From: Methanogenium cariaci JCM 10550
GTDB lineage: Archaea > Halobacteriota > Methanomicrobia > Methanomicrobiales > Methanomicrobiaceae
Direction: 5' to 3'
Assembly: GCF_001315945.1 (NCBI RefSeq)
Contig: NZ_BBBG01000002.1
Coordinates: 124,001-188,000 of the forward strand
DNA length: 64,000 nt
Under the pieces are notes generated by a model, which worked only from the letters and a program-made list of their open reading frames with translations, was not told the origin of the DNA and made no database searches. Shown here piece after piece: positions 43,029-53,259 of the stretch (position 1 is the first letter of the stretch; every line of letters begins with the position of its first letter). The position numbers and the translations under genes are program-made.

Positions 43029-43642
43029 TTATTCCGGAAGTAGAGCCCGGTCAACGCCGAGATGATCCGTCCAGTTTTTCAGATCCGTCAGGTTGATCTC
43101 ATCTTTGCAGGTTGTATAGATATACGCCGCCTCTTCGGGTGTGCCCCGGTCGCCAGGCATCAGGATGAAGGGGGGGATGAGCAGTTCAAGGGGGGGTGCG
43201 ACAAAGAAGCGTTTCCCGTTCACGATGAGCTTCAGGCGCTTTAAGTAGGCGTAGCGATCACTCTCCTGCGGGTTTGCCCGGATGTGCACATTGGGGGGGA
43301 AGAACTTTTCATCCCGTGCGATACGCACACCGCGCCGGTGATAAAGAGACGGTACCACGCCGCCCCCCCGTCTCCCCGGACTCATCACCGTAAACCCGCT
43401 CTCTAGGAGGGCTTCCATCATCTCGAAGAAGCGGTCACGGCAGATCACGGCAGGGTGAACTCCACCTCCTCGCACGGCCCGGTATGACCGAAGAGCGAGG
43501 CCGCGTATCCGCTGGTGATGGTATACCCACTGTAATTCCATATCTCATCTGCGAGTGACTCAACAAACCGGTCGGTATCTGTCTGCACCTTGCCGTCCAC
43601 GGTCACGTTCCTGCCGTTCCATTCAATCTGTAATTCCTGCAT
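43029..43642 (-). CDS. Conserved hypothetical protein, nucleotidyltransferase-like
   Basis: About 200 residues after repair near 43447. Begins MQELQIEWNGRNVTVDGKVQTDTDRFVESLADEIW; GYTITSGYAASLFGHTGPCEEVEFTLP resembles the start of a nucleotidyltransferase/AbiEii-like fold (G-x-A...E-x-x-F), followed by VHIRANPQESDRYAYLKRLKLIV and LELLIPFILMPGDRGTPEEAAYIYT. Catalytic acids are not certain. Its ATG overlaps the TAA of the aldo/keto reductase gene (TAATG). Confidence 0.55.
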
Positions 43643-44890
43643 TATTTGTCACGTTCCTGGTGTGCCCGGTGCGCCAGTATGCGTGTTGCAATCCCGGCGG
43701 CATGGGAGACAATCGTCCTTTTTGCCCCCCCCACAACGGGCCTTCGTATATCTGCTGCATCTCTTTGAGTGCATCAATGATGGGGATCTGCTGCGGGCAG
43801 CGTGTCATACATTTCCCGCAGGCCTGGCAGAGCCCGGCGTTTCCGGGAGCATCCCCCAGCGCCCCTCCGAGGCGGACTGCATACTCGATTTTGGCGCCCC
43901 GCCTCTGTACCTGAGAGAGTGGTTGTTCCAGAGATTAAAACACTCCGGGATATTCACGCCGTAGGGACAGGGCATGCAGTAGCCGCATCCGGTGCAGGGC
44001 ACCTGCATTGCCTGCCGCCAGGCATCCCGTGCCGTTGCCATCATGATTTCCTCATCCGGGCTGAGAATGTGGGGTGTTGTCTCACGGGCGGTCTGCAGGT
44101 TTTCCGCGAGATGCCCTTCGTCATTCATGCCGGAGAGCACCACCGTCACCTCGGGATGGTTCATCACCCAGCGCAGGGCGTGGGCGGCAGGGCTTCGCTG
44201 CACGACGGCAGCGGCGTAGCTGGCCTCTGCTGCAGGCGGGACAGCGTTTGCAAGCATCCCGCCCCCGGAGGGTTCCATCACCACCACGGCAAGGTCGTTT
44301 TTGGCGGCATAGCGGAGTCCCGCGGTGCCTGCCTGATGCTCTTCATCCAGAATATTATACTGAATCTGACAGAAGGTCCAGTCCCGGGCGTCCACGATTT
44401 CGCGGAAGGTCTCCGGGTCGCCATGAAAGGAGAACCCGGCATTTTTAATCCGGCCCGTTGCCTCTGCCGTGTCAAGGAAATCCATCACCCCCCCCAGATC
44501 AAGGAGTGTGTCCCAGTTATTCCGATCCAGACTGTGCAGCAGGTAGTAGTCAATGGAACGGGTTTGCAGGCGGGAACACTGGGCGGATAGTGTCCTATCC
44601 ATATCATTGCGGCTGTGTGTGGTCCACGGTGGCAGTTTGGTCGCCACCTTCACCCGTTCTCGGTATTTCCCGGCAAGCGCCCGGCCGACGAATGCCTCCG
44701 AGGCGCCCATGTGGTAGGGCACCGCGGTATCGATATAGTTCACTCCGGCATCGAATGCTGCATGGATGAGGACTGTTGCCCGCTCCTCATCAATGGCATG
44801 CCCCCCCTTCATGGGGAGGCGCATCGCCCCCCCAAACCCCCCCAGGAGCGAGAGGCGGTCGCCGGTTTTGGGGACGGTGCGGTACTGCAT
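43642..44890 (-). CDS. Aldo/keto reductase with C-terminal 4Fe-4S domain
   Basis: About 400 residues. MQYRTVPKTGDRLSLLGFGAMRLPM, YIDTAVPYHMGASEAFVGRAL (catalytic Asp and Tyr), IDYYLLHSLD, GRIKNAGFSFHG and VVLSGM form the AKR barrel. The tail has two ferredoxin-like clusters: CTGCGYCMPCPYGVNIPECF and CQACGKCMTRCPQQIPI. Members of this family reduce carbonyl compounds with Fe-S electron input; the true substrate is unknown. GAGGAG lies 10 bases before ATG 44888-44890. Frame breaks near 43728, 43900 and 44850. Confidence 0.88.
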
Positions 44891-45133
44891 GTCGGGGGTG
44901 CTCCTCGGGCTGCATATGGAGAGTCTGGCAGTGATGGGATAATTATCTTTGCCGCATCTGCCGGTGTGACAATATCTCCCCCCCGGAGGTACTGCCTTGT
45001 TTCTCTCCTCCGCCCACCTGCGTTTGCCTCCGACGGACGGTGTATCTGCATGATGACCCTGTGGGGGGATACCTGCCAAATGGTTCAGATGAACCCGGGG
45101 GGGCAGGTCATGATCCCGATGACCAGTCCCCTG

Positions 45134-45968
45134 TCATTCAGGCGGACGTGTCCGGGCACTTGCAAGGGAGGCGAGATAGATCTCACGCCTGCGGTCGTAC
45201 GAGCCGTGGTCGTTTCCATAGGGCAGGTATTCATCCACCTTCCATCCGGCGTTGGCCATCCCGATCATTGTTTTGGTTCCGAGGCCTTTCAGAAACCCGA
45301 AGGTGATGCGTGTGCGTGCCTCAGGGATAGAGTCCTGCAGCCATTGGATCAGATCCATGTCATGGGTGCCGACAGAGAATTGTGGATGCCTGCGTGAGAG
45401 AAGGAATGCCTGCGTTCGGAATGCTGCAGTAATTTCATTGCGCTGGTTCAGGTCACCGATATAGGCCCCCCCTTCACCAGGCGGACGGAGATTCCTTCGT
45501 CTGCCGCCCGGTTGAGATCCGCCGGAGTTCGTTTCAGATATGCCTGCAGGGTGAGGGTAAAGGTATATCCCTGCTCTGCTGCCTGAAAAGCACCTCCTAA
45601 GGTGTCATGTACGAGAGACATGCCCTCCATGTCGACTCCTACGGGCACACGTTTCGCCATAGCGTGGGAGAGGATCTGCTGGAGGTATTCATTATATGCC
45701 TCCGGCTGTAGGGTCACACCGATGGCAGAAGGTTTGACTGCCACTGAGGCGTTCAGGTTATGGCGGTGGATGGAAGAGATGGCATCCTCATATTCTCGGA
45801 CAGCCGTCTCTGCTGCCCCCCCTGATCTTCTGCAAACTCCCCCAGGGGGGGGTGCAGCCTGCAGGTGATGCCCCCCCGTTCATTGCAGGCCCTGCACCAG
45901 GATATCGCTTCATCCAGTCCTGCGAGATGCCATCGGTTCTTTTTTTGTATCTCTATACTCTTCATCAT
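45134..45968 (-). CDS. Proline dehydrogenase
   Basis: About 280 residues, the short monofunctional type. MMKSIEIQKKNRWHLAGLD, VGVDMEGMSLVHDT, FTLTLQAYLKRTPADL, GISVRLVKGAYIGD, FSVGTHD, FGFLKGLGTKTM and the end signature DEYLPYGNDHGSYDRRREI fit the TIM-barrel flavoenzyme that oxidises proline to P5C. Frame breaks near 45467, 45820-45850 and 45380. Starts 7 bp after the P5C dehydrogenase stop: one operon. The electron acceptor in a quinone-free methanogen is an open question. Confidence 0.88.
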
Positions 45969-45975
45969 GGTTTTC

Positions 45976-47553
45976 TCACCCTCTGAGTCTCGTCTGTGCC
46001 TGTTCACGCATGTAGGAGAGGAGATAATATGGGCCACCCACTCCCCGTCCGGTTGAACCACTGCTGTTCCACCCGCCGAATGACTGGTACTCCGGCCATC
46101 CACCGGTTGTCGCCCCCCCGTCCTTTCGGTTGGCATAACAGACACCGAACCGGATCCGGGAGAAGAATGCCTCCACCTCTGCCGGGTCTTTGGAGAAGAT
46201 GCCCGCGGTCAGACCGTAATCGGTCTCATTTGCAAGTCTGATGCCCTCATCGATCCCGTTGTACATGGCCAGCACCACCAGGGGCACAAAGAGTTCGTTT
46301 TTCATCACGGGGTGGTCATGCGGAATGCCGGTTACGATGGTGGGTTCTGCAAAATGGGCATAGTGTGTCTCTTTTCCGGAATAACTTTGTCCACCGATGA
46401 GAACCTCACCTCCGGCAGAAATGACGGATGCAACCGCTGCATCAAAACGTTCCTTTGCTTCACGGTTGATGAGCGGGCCGGTGAATACCCCTTTTTCCCG
46501 TGGATCGCCGGTGGTGCAGCGTGTCACCCGCTCGGTCAGTATGTCTGCAAAGGTTGGGAAGACCGCTTCTTCGACGTACACCCGTGAAGTGGCGCTGCAT
46601 TTCTGCCCGCTGAATCCGAAGGCACCCCGGCAGACTCCTTCTGCTGCCTGCTTCAGGTCAGCCTGTGCGGTTACAATACAGGGGGGGTTTTTGCTGCCCA
46701 GTTCAAGGATCATTGGTTTCGGATACGGCTGGTGTGTGGTAAACTCCTGCCGCAGCCACATGCCGGCGTCCCGTGACCCGGTAAAGGTCACCCCTGCAAT
46801 TCCCGGTGACTGGGAGATGATCTTTCCGAATGCGGGGGGGCCACTGCCGGTGATGCAGTTCGCCGCCCCCCCTGCAGGCACCCCCCCTGATTCTTCAAGG
46901 ATCTGGCAGAAGGTGAGCATCGAGAGCGGTGCCGCAGAGGCCGGTTTCATGATGGCCGTGTTACCGGTGATAAGAGCTGCTGCCGCCGCCCCCCCCGCCC
47001 CCCCCAGAACAAGCGGGAAGTTAAACGGTGAGATCACCGCCCATGCACCGTGTGGGCAGAGCACGCTCTCGTAGCGGTCGGTTTTGGTATCAGCCGGCAT
47101 TGACCGACGGAACCCTTCATTGTCCCGGATAACGCTGGTATGGTATCGCAGGAGTGCCACGGCCTCGCCGACCTCGGCAAGTGCCTCATTCCGTGTCTTT
47201 GCGCATTCAAGGGTGATCAGTGCCGCAAGCTCGAATATTTCCTCTTCCATACGGTCGGCTGCTTCCCTGATGCAGGCACAATGTCTTTCCCACGGGGTTT
47301 GTGACCAGTCGGAATATGCTTCCCCCCCTGCTGCTAGTATTGCAGCCTCGGTCTCTGCCATGCCACACTGCGAGAACGTGCCGATTTTTAGTGTTGGCTC
47401 AATAGGTGACCAGACCGTGAAGGTCTCCGGTGCATGAATCTCCTTTCCTGCCACCCGTGCCGGATGGACCCTGCCCAGTTGTGATTCTGCCGCGACCAGT
47501 GCCTCTTCGTATTTACGGTCAATGGCAGGATCCTCTGGCCGTGATGTGTACAT
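45976..47553 (-). CDS. 1-pyrroline-5-carboxylate dehydrogenase (aldehyde dehydrogenase family)
   Basis: 525 residues, frame intact though with many single Gly/Pro insertions. AVISPFNFPLVLG, NTAIMKPASAAPLS, VTFTGSRDAG, LELGSKNPCIV (catalytic Glu), GQKCSATSRVYV (catalytic Cys), FVPLVVLAMY, and YANRKDGATTGGWPEYQSFGGWNSSG near the end are diagnostic of RocA/PutA-type P5CDH. Oxidises P5C semialdehyde to glutamate with NAD+. First gene of the proline-catabolic pair; 134 bp downstream of arcA. Confidence 0.9.
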   Translation of the reverse strand: MYTSRPEDPAIDRKYEEALVAAESQLGRVHPARVAGKEIHAPETFTVWSPIEPTLKIGTFSQCGMAETEAAILAAGGEAYSDWSQTPWERHCACIREAADRMEEEIFELAALITLECAKTRNEALAEVGEAVALLRYHTSVIRDNEGFRRSMPADTKTDRYESVLCPHGAWAVISPFNFPLVLGGAGGAAAAALITGNTAIMKPASAAPLSMLTFCQILEESGGVPAGGAANCITGSGPPAFGKIISQSPGIAGVTFTGSRDAGMWLRQEFTTHQPYPKPMILELGSKNPPCIVTAQADLKQAAEGVCRGAFGFSGQKCSATSRVYVEEAVFPTFADILTERVTRCTTGDPREKGVFTGPLINREAKERFDAAVASVISAGGEVLIGGQSYSGKETHYAHFAEPTIVTGIPHDHPVMKNELFVPLVVLAMYNGIDEGIRLANETDYGLTAGIFSKDPAEVEAFFSRIRFGVCYANRKDGGATTGGWPEYQSFGGWNSSGSTGRGVGGPYYLLSYMREQAQTRLRG

Positions 47554-47687
47554 AATCTGTTCTTTCAGAATTCATCCCCCCCCGTGGAGATCTTTACTGG
47601 TCCCCCCCCGGAGACCAGATGCTACGCTTTATCACCCGCCCAGACTATTTAGCCCTTTGCCAGACAGAGGGAGAGTCCTTATCGGGA

Positions 47688-49002
47688 TTATATCGGGTCC
47701 CGCCTGAGCGGGCAGGTCATACAGTGGGTGCCACCGCGTCCCCCCCGGCAGAGTTCTGATCCGGAGATCTCCAGCACCTCAATTCCTTCCTGTTCCATAC
47801 TGCGGTTGGTGTGGGTATTGCGGGCGTAGGCGACGACGACCCCCCCGGCCGGAGGGCGACCACGTTGTTTCCGTCGTCCCACTGTTCCCGTTCTGCTTCA
47901 TAGCGGTCGCCGCCGGTGGGGGGGATGAGCGTCAGCTGCTTTTCCCCCCCGAGGCGTCTGCCACCGCCCCCCCGGTGAAACTCTCCTCCCGCTCCACCGT
48001 GAAGGTTGTCCCCCCCTCGTTGCACCTCTCTTCTCCGGGATAAAGGGAGAATGCCGGGGATGTTTCGATCACCGGCGGGTAGATGGTGGCCGTGCCGGGG
48101 TCAAGGAAGGTGAACACCGTGTCAAGATGCATGTGGGCACGATTGGGCTGAGGCGGCAGACGATGATGCGGTCAGCGGCATCTGTGGCAAAGAGACGGGA
48201 TGCGGTGGTCTCGATGGCCTGCGGACCGGTGCGTTCGCTCATGCCGAAGAGCAGGTTCTTGCGCCGGCATGCATGATGTCCCCCCCGCCTTCCAGAGATG
48301 TATTGGTGGCTGTCACCGGCGGGCAACCGTCACCTGCCGTCTCTCCCCCCCATACCAGAGGGGAATATCGCTCCCGGCAAAGTGGGGGGGATGGTGGCGG
48401 TAGACTGCCGCAGCGTTCGCCGTCTCTCCCCCCCGCCGAACCGGCCAGTGCATCGGGTTCAGGGTGAACCCTCCGCAGAACCATGAAGACGCGTCACGGG
48501 TATACATCGAATTCGGGAGCGGTGGGATGACAAAATTGTCCGGCTCGGCGGCCGCCACCAGGGACTGCCTCTGCAGCTTTCCTGCCTCTGCTCCTGCGAG
48601 TTCAGCGAGCTGCAGGCCTGCGATCAAATGGTGCACCAGCGCCGCGGGGGGGTCACTTTCCATGAGATATGCATACAGTATCTCTGCAAGAGGTGTGCCA
48701 CTGCCCGCTGCCTGCAGAACGGAGGCGGCGAGTTCCCTGCGGCATGCGGGACTCTGTCGGATGCTCTCTTCGAGGAGGTCGGCAAGGTAACAGACCCTGA
48801 CCCCCCCTTCCTCTTTCATGAGGCGGGTGAACTCGTCATGCTCAACGATTGCCCGGTCGACCCAGAGAACGTCGTCAAAGAGGAGTGCGTGCCGGTTTGA
48901 GGGGGGGGTGAGGCGGCGCAGTTCGTCGCCAGGACGGTGTACCAGTACCGTGCGCAGCCTGCCGGTCTCCGAGTACACTCCCCCCCGGTCAGGCATGCTC
49001 AT
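47688..49002 (-). CDS. arcA: Arginine deiminase
   Basis: About 415 residues. [95 protein letters not shown] and the C-terminal nucleophile [15 protein letters not shown] are all present. Hydrolyses arginine to citrulline and ammonia. Broken by many C/G runs (about 47752-48380). ATG 49000-49002 or 48994-48996; overlaps the end of arcC. Together with arcC and arcB a complete pathway. Confidence 0.93.
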
Positions 49003-49994
49003 CCTCTTCCTCTTCTCTGCTGATTGACCGATAGCGGGCGCCGGTGAAGATCTGGGTGCCGCCGGTGCCTGCCACCATTTCAGGAATATCTCCCAGTGCG
49101 CCTATCACGGCCCGTTTTCCGGGAATGCGGGCAAACCGGCAGGCCGCTTCGACCTTCGGCCCCCCCATCGATCCGGCGGGGAAGTCCCCCCCTGCGCTGA
49201 GAAGATCCGGTGAAGCAGAGACGATGCGCCGGGCGGTGGCGGTCGCCCAGTCTTCGTATATGCCGGTTACATCGGTTGCCATGATGAGGAGGTCGGCCCC
49301 CCCGGTCTCACGGGCGAGGAGGGCACTTGCCCGGTCCTTATCGATGACCGCCTCCACGCCGGTCAGAACCGATCTCCCGTTCGGGGAGTACATCGTCGGG
49401 ATACCCCCCCCGCCGCCGGTGCAGATGACGACGGTTCCCCCCCGCTCCAGCAGCCAGCGGATTGGGCGGATCTCGAAAATCCGTTGGGGGGGTTCGGGTG
49501 AGGGGGGGACGACCCGCCGCCAGGCTGCCCCATCCTGTCGGAACGTCCAGGTATGGGATGCCGCGAGCCGGTCCGCCTCATGACGGGTATAGACCGGCCC
49601 GACGAACTTTGTCGGGCTGCTGAACGCGGGGGGGTCATCCGCATCGACCTCCACCATGGTGAGGAGGGTGGCGAGCGGTTGGTCTTCCGGGAGGAGGTTT
49701 CCCAGCTCTTGTTCAATGAGGTAGCCGATCATCCCCCCCTCGGTCTCGGCACCGAGGACGTCCAGGGGGGGAAAGACGCCGTCCTCTCCTTTACCGGCGG
49801 CTTCCGCTGCCTGAAGGGCAAGAAGGCCCACCTGCGGGCCGTTTCCGTGGGAGAGCACGACTTCGTGGGTGGTGGCAACCGGGGGGGCAATCGCCTCTGC
49901 CGCCTTGCGCACATTCCCGCGTTGTGCCGCCGCGGTCATCGGTTGCCCCCGTTGCAGGAGGGCGTTTCCCCCCGAGGGCGATGACGATTCTCAT
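48989..49994 (-). CDS. arcC: Carbamate kinase
   Basis: About 310 residues. [24 protein letters not shown] at the start (frame broken at 49965-49975), [60 protein letters not shown] and GTGGTQIF at the end are typical. Makes ATP from carbamoyl phosphate and ADP, the energy-yielding step of the arginine pathway. Starts inside the arcB stop (ATGA overlap) and ends inside arcA. Confidence 0.93.
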
Positions 49995-51081
49995 CGGTTC
50001 TCTGTTTCCCCTCCCTTTTCCCTGCAGGCATCATCTGCCAGTGTCGCCACCATGATCGCCTTGATGGTGTGCATCCGGTTCTCTGCCTGATCAAAGACGA
50101 TGGAGTAGGGCGACTCAAAGACCTCGTCGGTGACCTCCAGTTCCGAGAGGCCGGTGGCACGGAACAGTTTCTCGCCCACCTCGGTCTCCCGGTTGTGCAG
50201 GGAGGGCAGGCAGTGCATGAAGCACACATTCGGGTTGCCGGTGGCCCGGATGAGATCCATTGTCACCTGATAGGGCAGAAGCAGTCTGATACGTTCGTTC
50301 CACACCTCTGCCGGTTCTCCCATTGAGACCCAGACGTCGGTATAGATGAAATCCACTCCAGAAACTGCCTCTGCGACGGACTCGGTGAGGGTCAGCGAAG
50401 CCCCCCCGGTTTGGGCTGCGATTTCCCGGCAGGTCTCTGTCAGTTCCTCGTCCGGCCGGAGTGCGGCAGGCCCGCAGATACGGATGTCCATGCCGAGTTT
50501 CACCGCACCGACCATCAGGGAGTTACCCATATTGTTGCGCCCGTCCCCCCCGAGGTAGCAGAAGGAGACTTCCTTTGGCGGGCGGTCTGTGTGTTCGGTC
50601 ATCGTGAGGACGTCAGCGAGGATCTGGGTCGGGTGAAACTCATCGGTGAGGCCGTTATAGACCGGTACACCAGCATATGCGGCGAGCGTCTCGACATTCT
50701 CCTGAGAGTAGCCGCGGAACTCAATCGCGTCGTAGAGACGCCCGAGGACACGGGCGGTGTCTTTGATGGACTCCTTGTGGCCGATCTGTGATCCTTCCGG
50801 CCCGAGATAGGTGACATGCGCCCCCCCTGATCCCGTGCCGCCACCTCAAACGAGCAGCGCGTTCGGGTGGAGTCCTTCTCAAAGATGAGTACGATCTGCC
50901 GGTCTTCGAGGTATTTATGTTCCGTCCGGTTCTTTTTTGCCGCCTTGAGGCGTCCGGCAAGAGCGAGGAGCGCCTGCAGTTCTTCTGCCTCAAAGTCAAG
51001 GAGTTTCACAAAGTTTCGGTGGCAGACGATGTCGGTGACTGCCTGTCGGGATAGGGATAGTGATGCCTGTTTCATGAACAT
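49991..51081 (-). CDS. arcB: Ornithine carbamoyltransferase, catabolic type
   Basis: About 345 residues. [20 protein letters not shown] (carbamoyl-phosphate site), [52 protein letters not shown]. The length and the [21 protein letters not shown] segment resemble bacterial catabolic ArcB rather than short archaeal anabolic ArgF. Phosphorolyses citrulline to ornithine and carbamoyl phosphate. ATG at 51079-51081 or 51073-51075, both after GGAGG. Frame breaks near 50824 and 50550. First gene of the arc operon. Confidence 0.92.
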
Positions 51082-51225
51082 TATCCTCCGGTTTCATCTG
51101 CCCGCCCTTTTTGTATCATCATTTTTGAGCAATAAAGGAATATTGCGGCTGAAACCGGGATGTTGATGATAGGCGAAATTTCTCCTGTGATCATATATGG
51201 TTTATCCCATTGTCAGCCGTTTTCG

Positions 51226-51821
51226 ATGGCCGGGTTTTATCCCTTCTGCCGGACATCCTCTTTTCATGGAGAGGCTGATGCCATTCTGCTCCTGCAGGAG
51301 CACGTGGTAAAGGAGAGTCTCATGGCCCATTGCCGTGCAACCGCGGCCATTATGCGTGCAACGGCCGGGGCACTGGATGAGGATGCCGACCTCTGGGAAG
51401 TAATCGGCATCCTGCATGACATCGACTATGAAGAGGTGGATGGGGGATATGCAGTGCCATGGTAACGCGGGTGCCGCCCTGCTTCTTGCGGCAGGACTGG
51501 GGGGGGAGGAGGTGGCAGGCCCGGTGCGCCGGCACAATTTTGAAACATACGGCGACACCGACACCCCCCCGGTGGATACTGCCCTCACGGCAGCAGACAA
51601 TATGTCTGGCCTCGTTATCGCCTGTGCCATGGTGAAGGGTGGCCGGTTGAGTGAGGTTACGGCAAAGACGGTGAAAAAAAAGGTGAAGGATAAGGCGTTT
51701 GCCGCCGGCTGCAATCGTGACCGGATCCGAAGGATTGAGACATATATGGAACTGCCTGCCTACTATGCCCTCTCGGTCGCCGCCCTGCAGAATATCAAAG
51801 AGGATCTGGGGGCTTTCATGA
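51226..51821 (+). CDS. HD-domain phosphohydrolase family protein
   Basis: About 195 residues. HVVKESLMAHCRATAAIMRA, LWEVIGILHDIDYE (HD pair) and PVRRHNFETYGDTDTPVDTALTAADNMSGL place it in the HDIG-type small HD family. Frame breaks at 51444 (GDMQCHGNAG expected) and near 51806: a G run of 4 instead of 5 ends the protein at EDLGLS with TGA 51819-51821. The start is uncertain. Substrate unknown. Confidence 0.78.
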
Positions 51822-51864
51822 TCGTTTTGTCTCCCTGCGGCTCTGTGGGGGGGGATATAACCTG

Positions 51865-52689
51865 ATGTCCCTCTCATCTCGCTGTGCCGTTTGTATGCCC
51901 CCCCCGGAAGCGGCCCGCCGTGTGCCCGATCGCTATGATGTCATCGGTGATGTGGCCGTTGTCACCCTGCCCGACGCCTGTTGCCCTATTGTGGGGGGGT
52001 GATCGGCCGGTGCATCACCGAAGAGCACCGCAGCGTCCGGTCGGTCTGTCTGCGCACGGTTTCGGTGGAAGGCACCAGCCGGACGGAGGAGTATGTGGTT
52101 ATTTATGGCCGAAAGGAGACCGAAACCCTCCATCGCGAATACGGCTGCAGCTATCATCTGGATGTGAGGTCGGCTTTTTCTCATCCCTCCCTTGCCTCTG
52201 AACGTCACCGGGTGAGGGGGGGCTGTGTGCGGAAGAGTGAGCGGGTGCTGGTGCCGTTTGCCGGTGTTGGCCCGTTTGTGGTGCCTGCCGCACAGCGAGG
52301 GGGGGGCGGAAGTGACTGCCATTGAGATAAACCCGGATGCATGCCGCTATCTCCGAAAGAATATCCGGGAAAACGGGGGGGTGGAGGATGTGGTCACCGT
52401 CTTTGAGGGTGATGCGATGCAGCTGCTCCCGTCATGCGGAGGGGGGGGATTTGACCGTGCGATTGTTCCCACGCCATACGGGATGAATACCGCACTTGAT
52501 GAGGTTATCCCACTGGTCAGCAGAGGAGGGGGGGTGATTCATTTCTCTACCTTCACTGTCCCCCCCGAAGAGACGGATATCCTCGCGGCGAAATTCCGGG
52601 GGATGGGATGTGTGGTCAATGCAATGCGCCGGTGCGGTGATGCGGGCACCGGCGTATCACGTTGGGTCTTTGATCTCCGTCGGCGGTAG
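51865..52689 (+). CDS. Trm5-like class I SAM methyltransferase
   Basis: About 265 residues after repair. DRYDVIGDVAVVTLPDA is the Trm5 N-terminal domain signature; VLVPFAGVGPFVVPAA (SAM loop), VTAIEINPDACRYL (acidic loop) and FDRAIVPTPYG (NPPY-like, here VPTPYG) follow. Probably methylates N1 of G37 in tRNA, as archaeal Trm5 does. Runs at 51900, 51994, 52217, 52301, 52375, 52441 disturb the text. Shorter than full Trm5a. Confidence 0.8.
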
Positions 52690-53259
52690 CTGTTATTCGA
52701 TAAACAACATCGAATCAGCACCTCATCCCTTCGGAGACGGGGGAAAATCGGACTTTTTTATCCGTGAAAATCCGTTTTGAGAATGAAGGAATGAATCACC
52801 CGAACCTTTCGTTCAGGTCTTGTTCACTGTTTTTTGTCTAGTGCGGGGCACCGGTGTCATATGCCAAATGACGGGATGATATATGCAACACTGCATATCA
52901 AAAGAATGATCACCAGAATATAATGGATTAATCTTTGCATTTTTATCACCAGATATGGGAATTTATTATAAGCTGTGGGCCTGAGGACTTTCTATGGTAA
53001 TGTTCTTGTGTAGGAAATATTTATGTCTTACTTCGTTATGGCTTGCCTCAGTTTGTCATCTGTATACAACACCGTCCGCATCCGTATGACGGGAGATTCC
53101 CTGTCATCATGGCCTGCAGATCCCGCGTATTCTTCCTGAATTTTTGTGGGGTGGGGTGTGTGTTCTGATTCTGATAATGCGACACTATCCCGGAGAAAGT
53201 ATCTTTTAGGTGTTGGTAATGGTAGTCAGTGAAAGTCAGCAGTAAGGGAGGGTGAAGAA
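52690..53259. other. Intergenic region upstream of a histidine kinase
   Basis: About 570 bp, AT-richer than the flanks. Contains a small palindrome ATATGCAACACTGCATAT near 52883 and no recognisable gene. Confidence 0.5.

Noticed and set aside
46397-47074. Long plus-strand open frame opposite the P5C dehydrogenase gene
   Set aside because: It is the antisense shadow of a clearly conserved enzyme; high GC leaves such frames open by chance.
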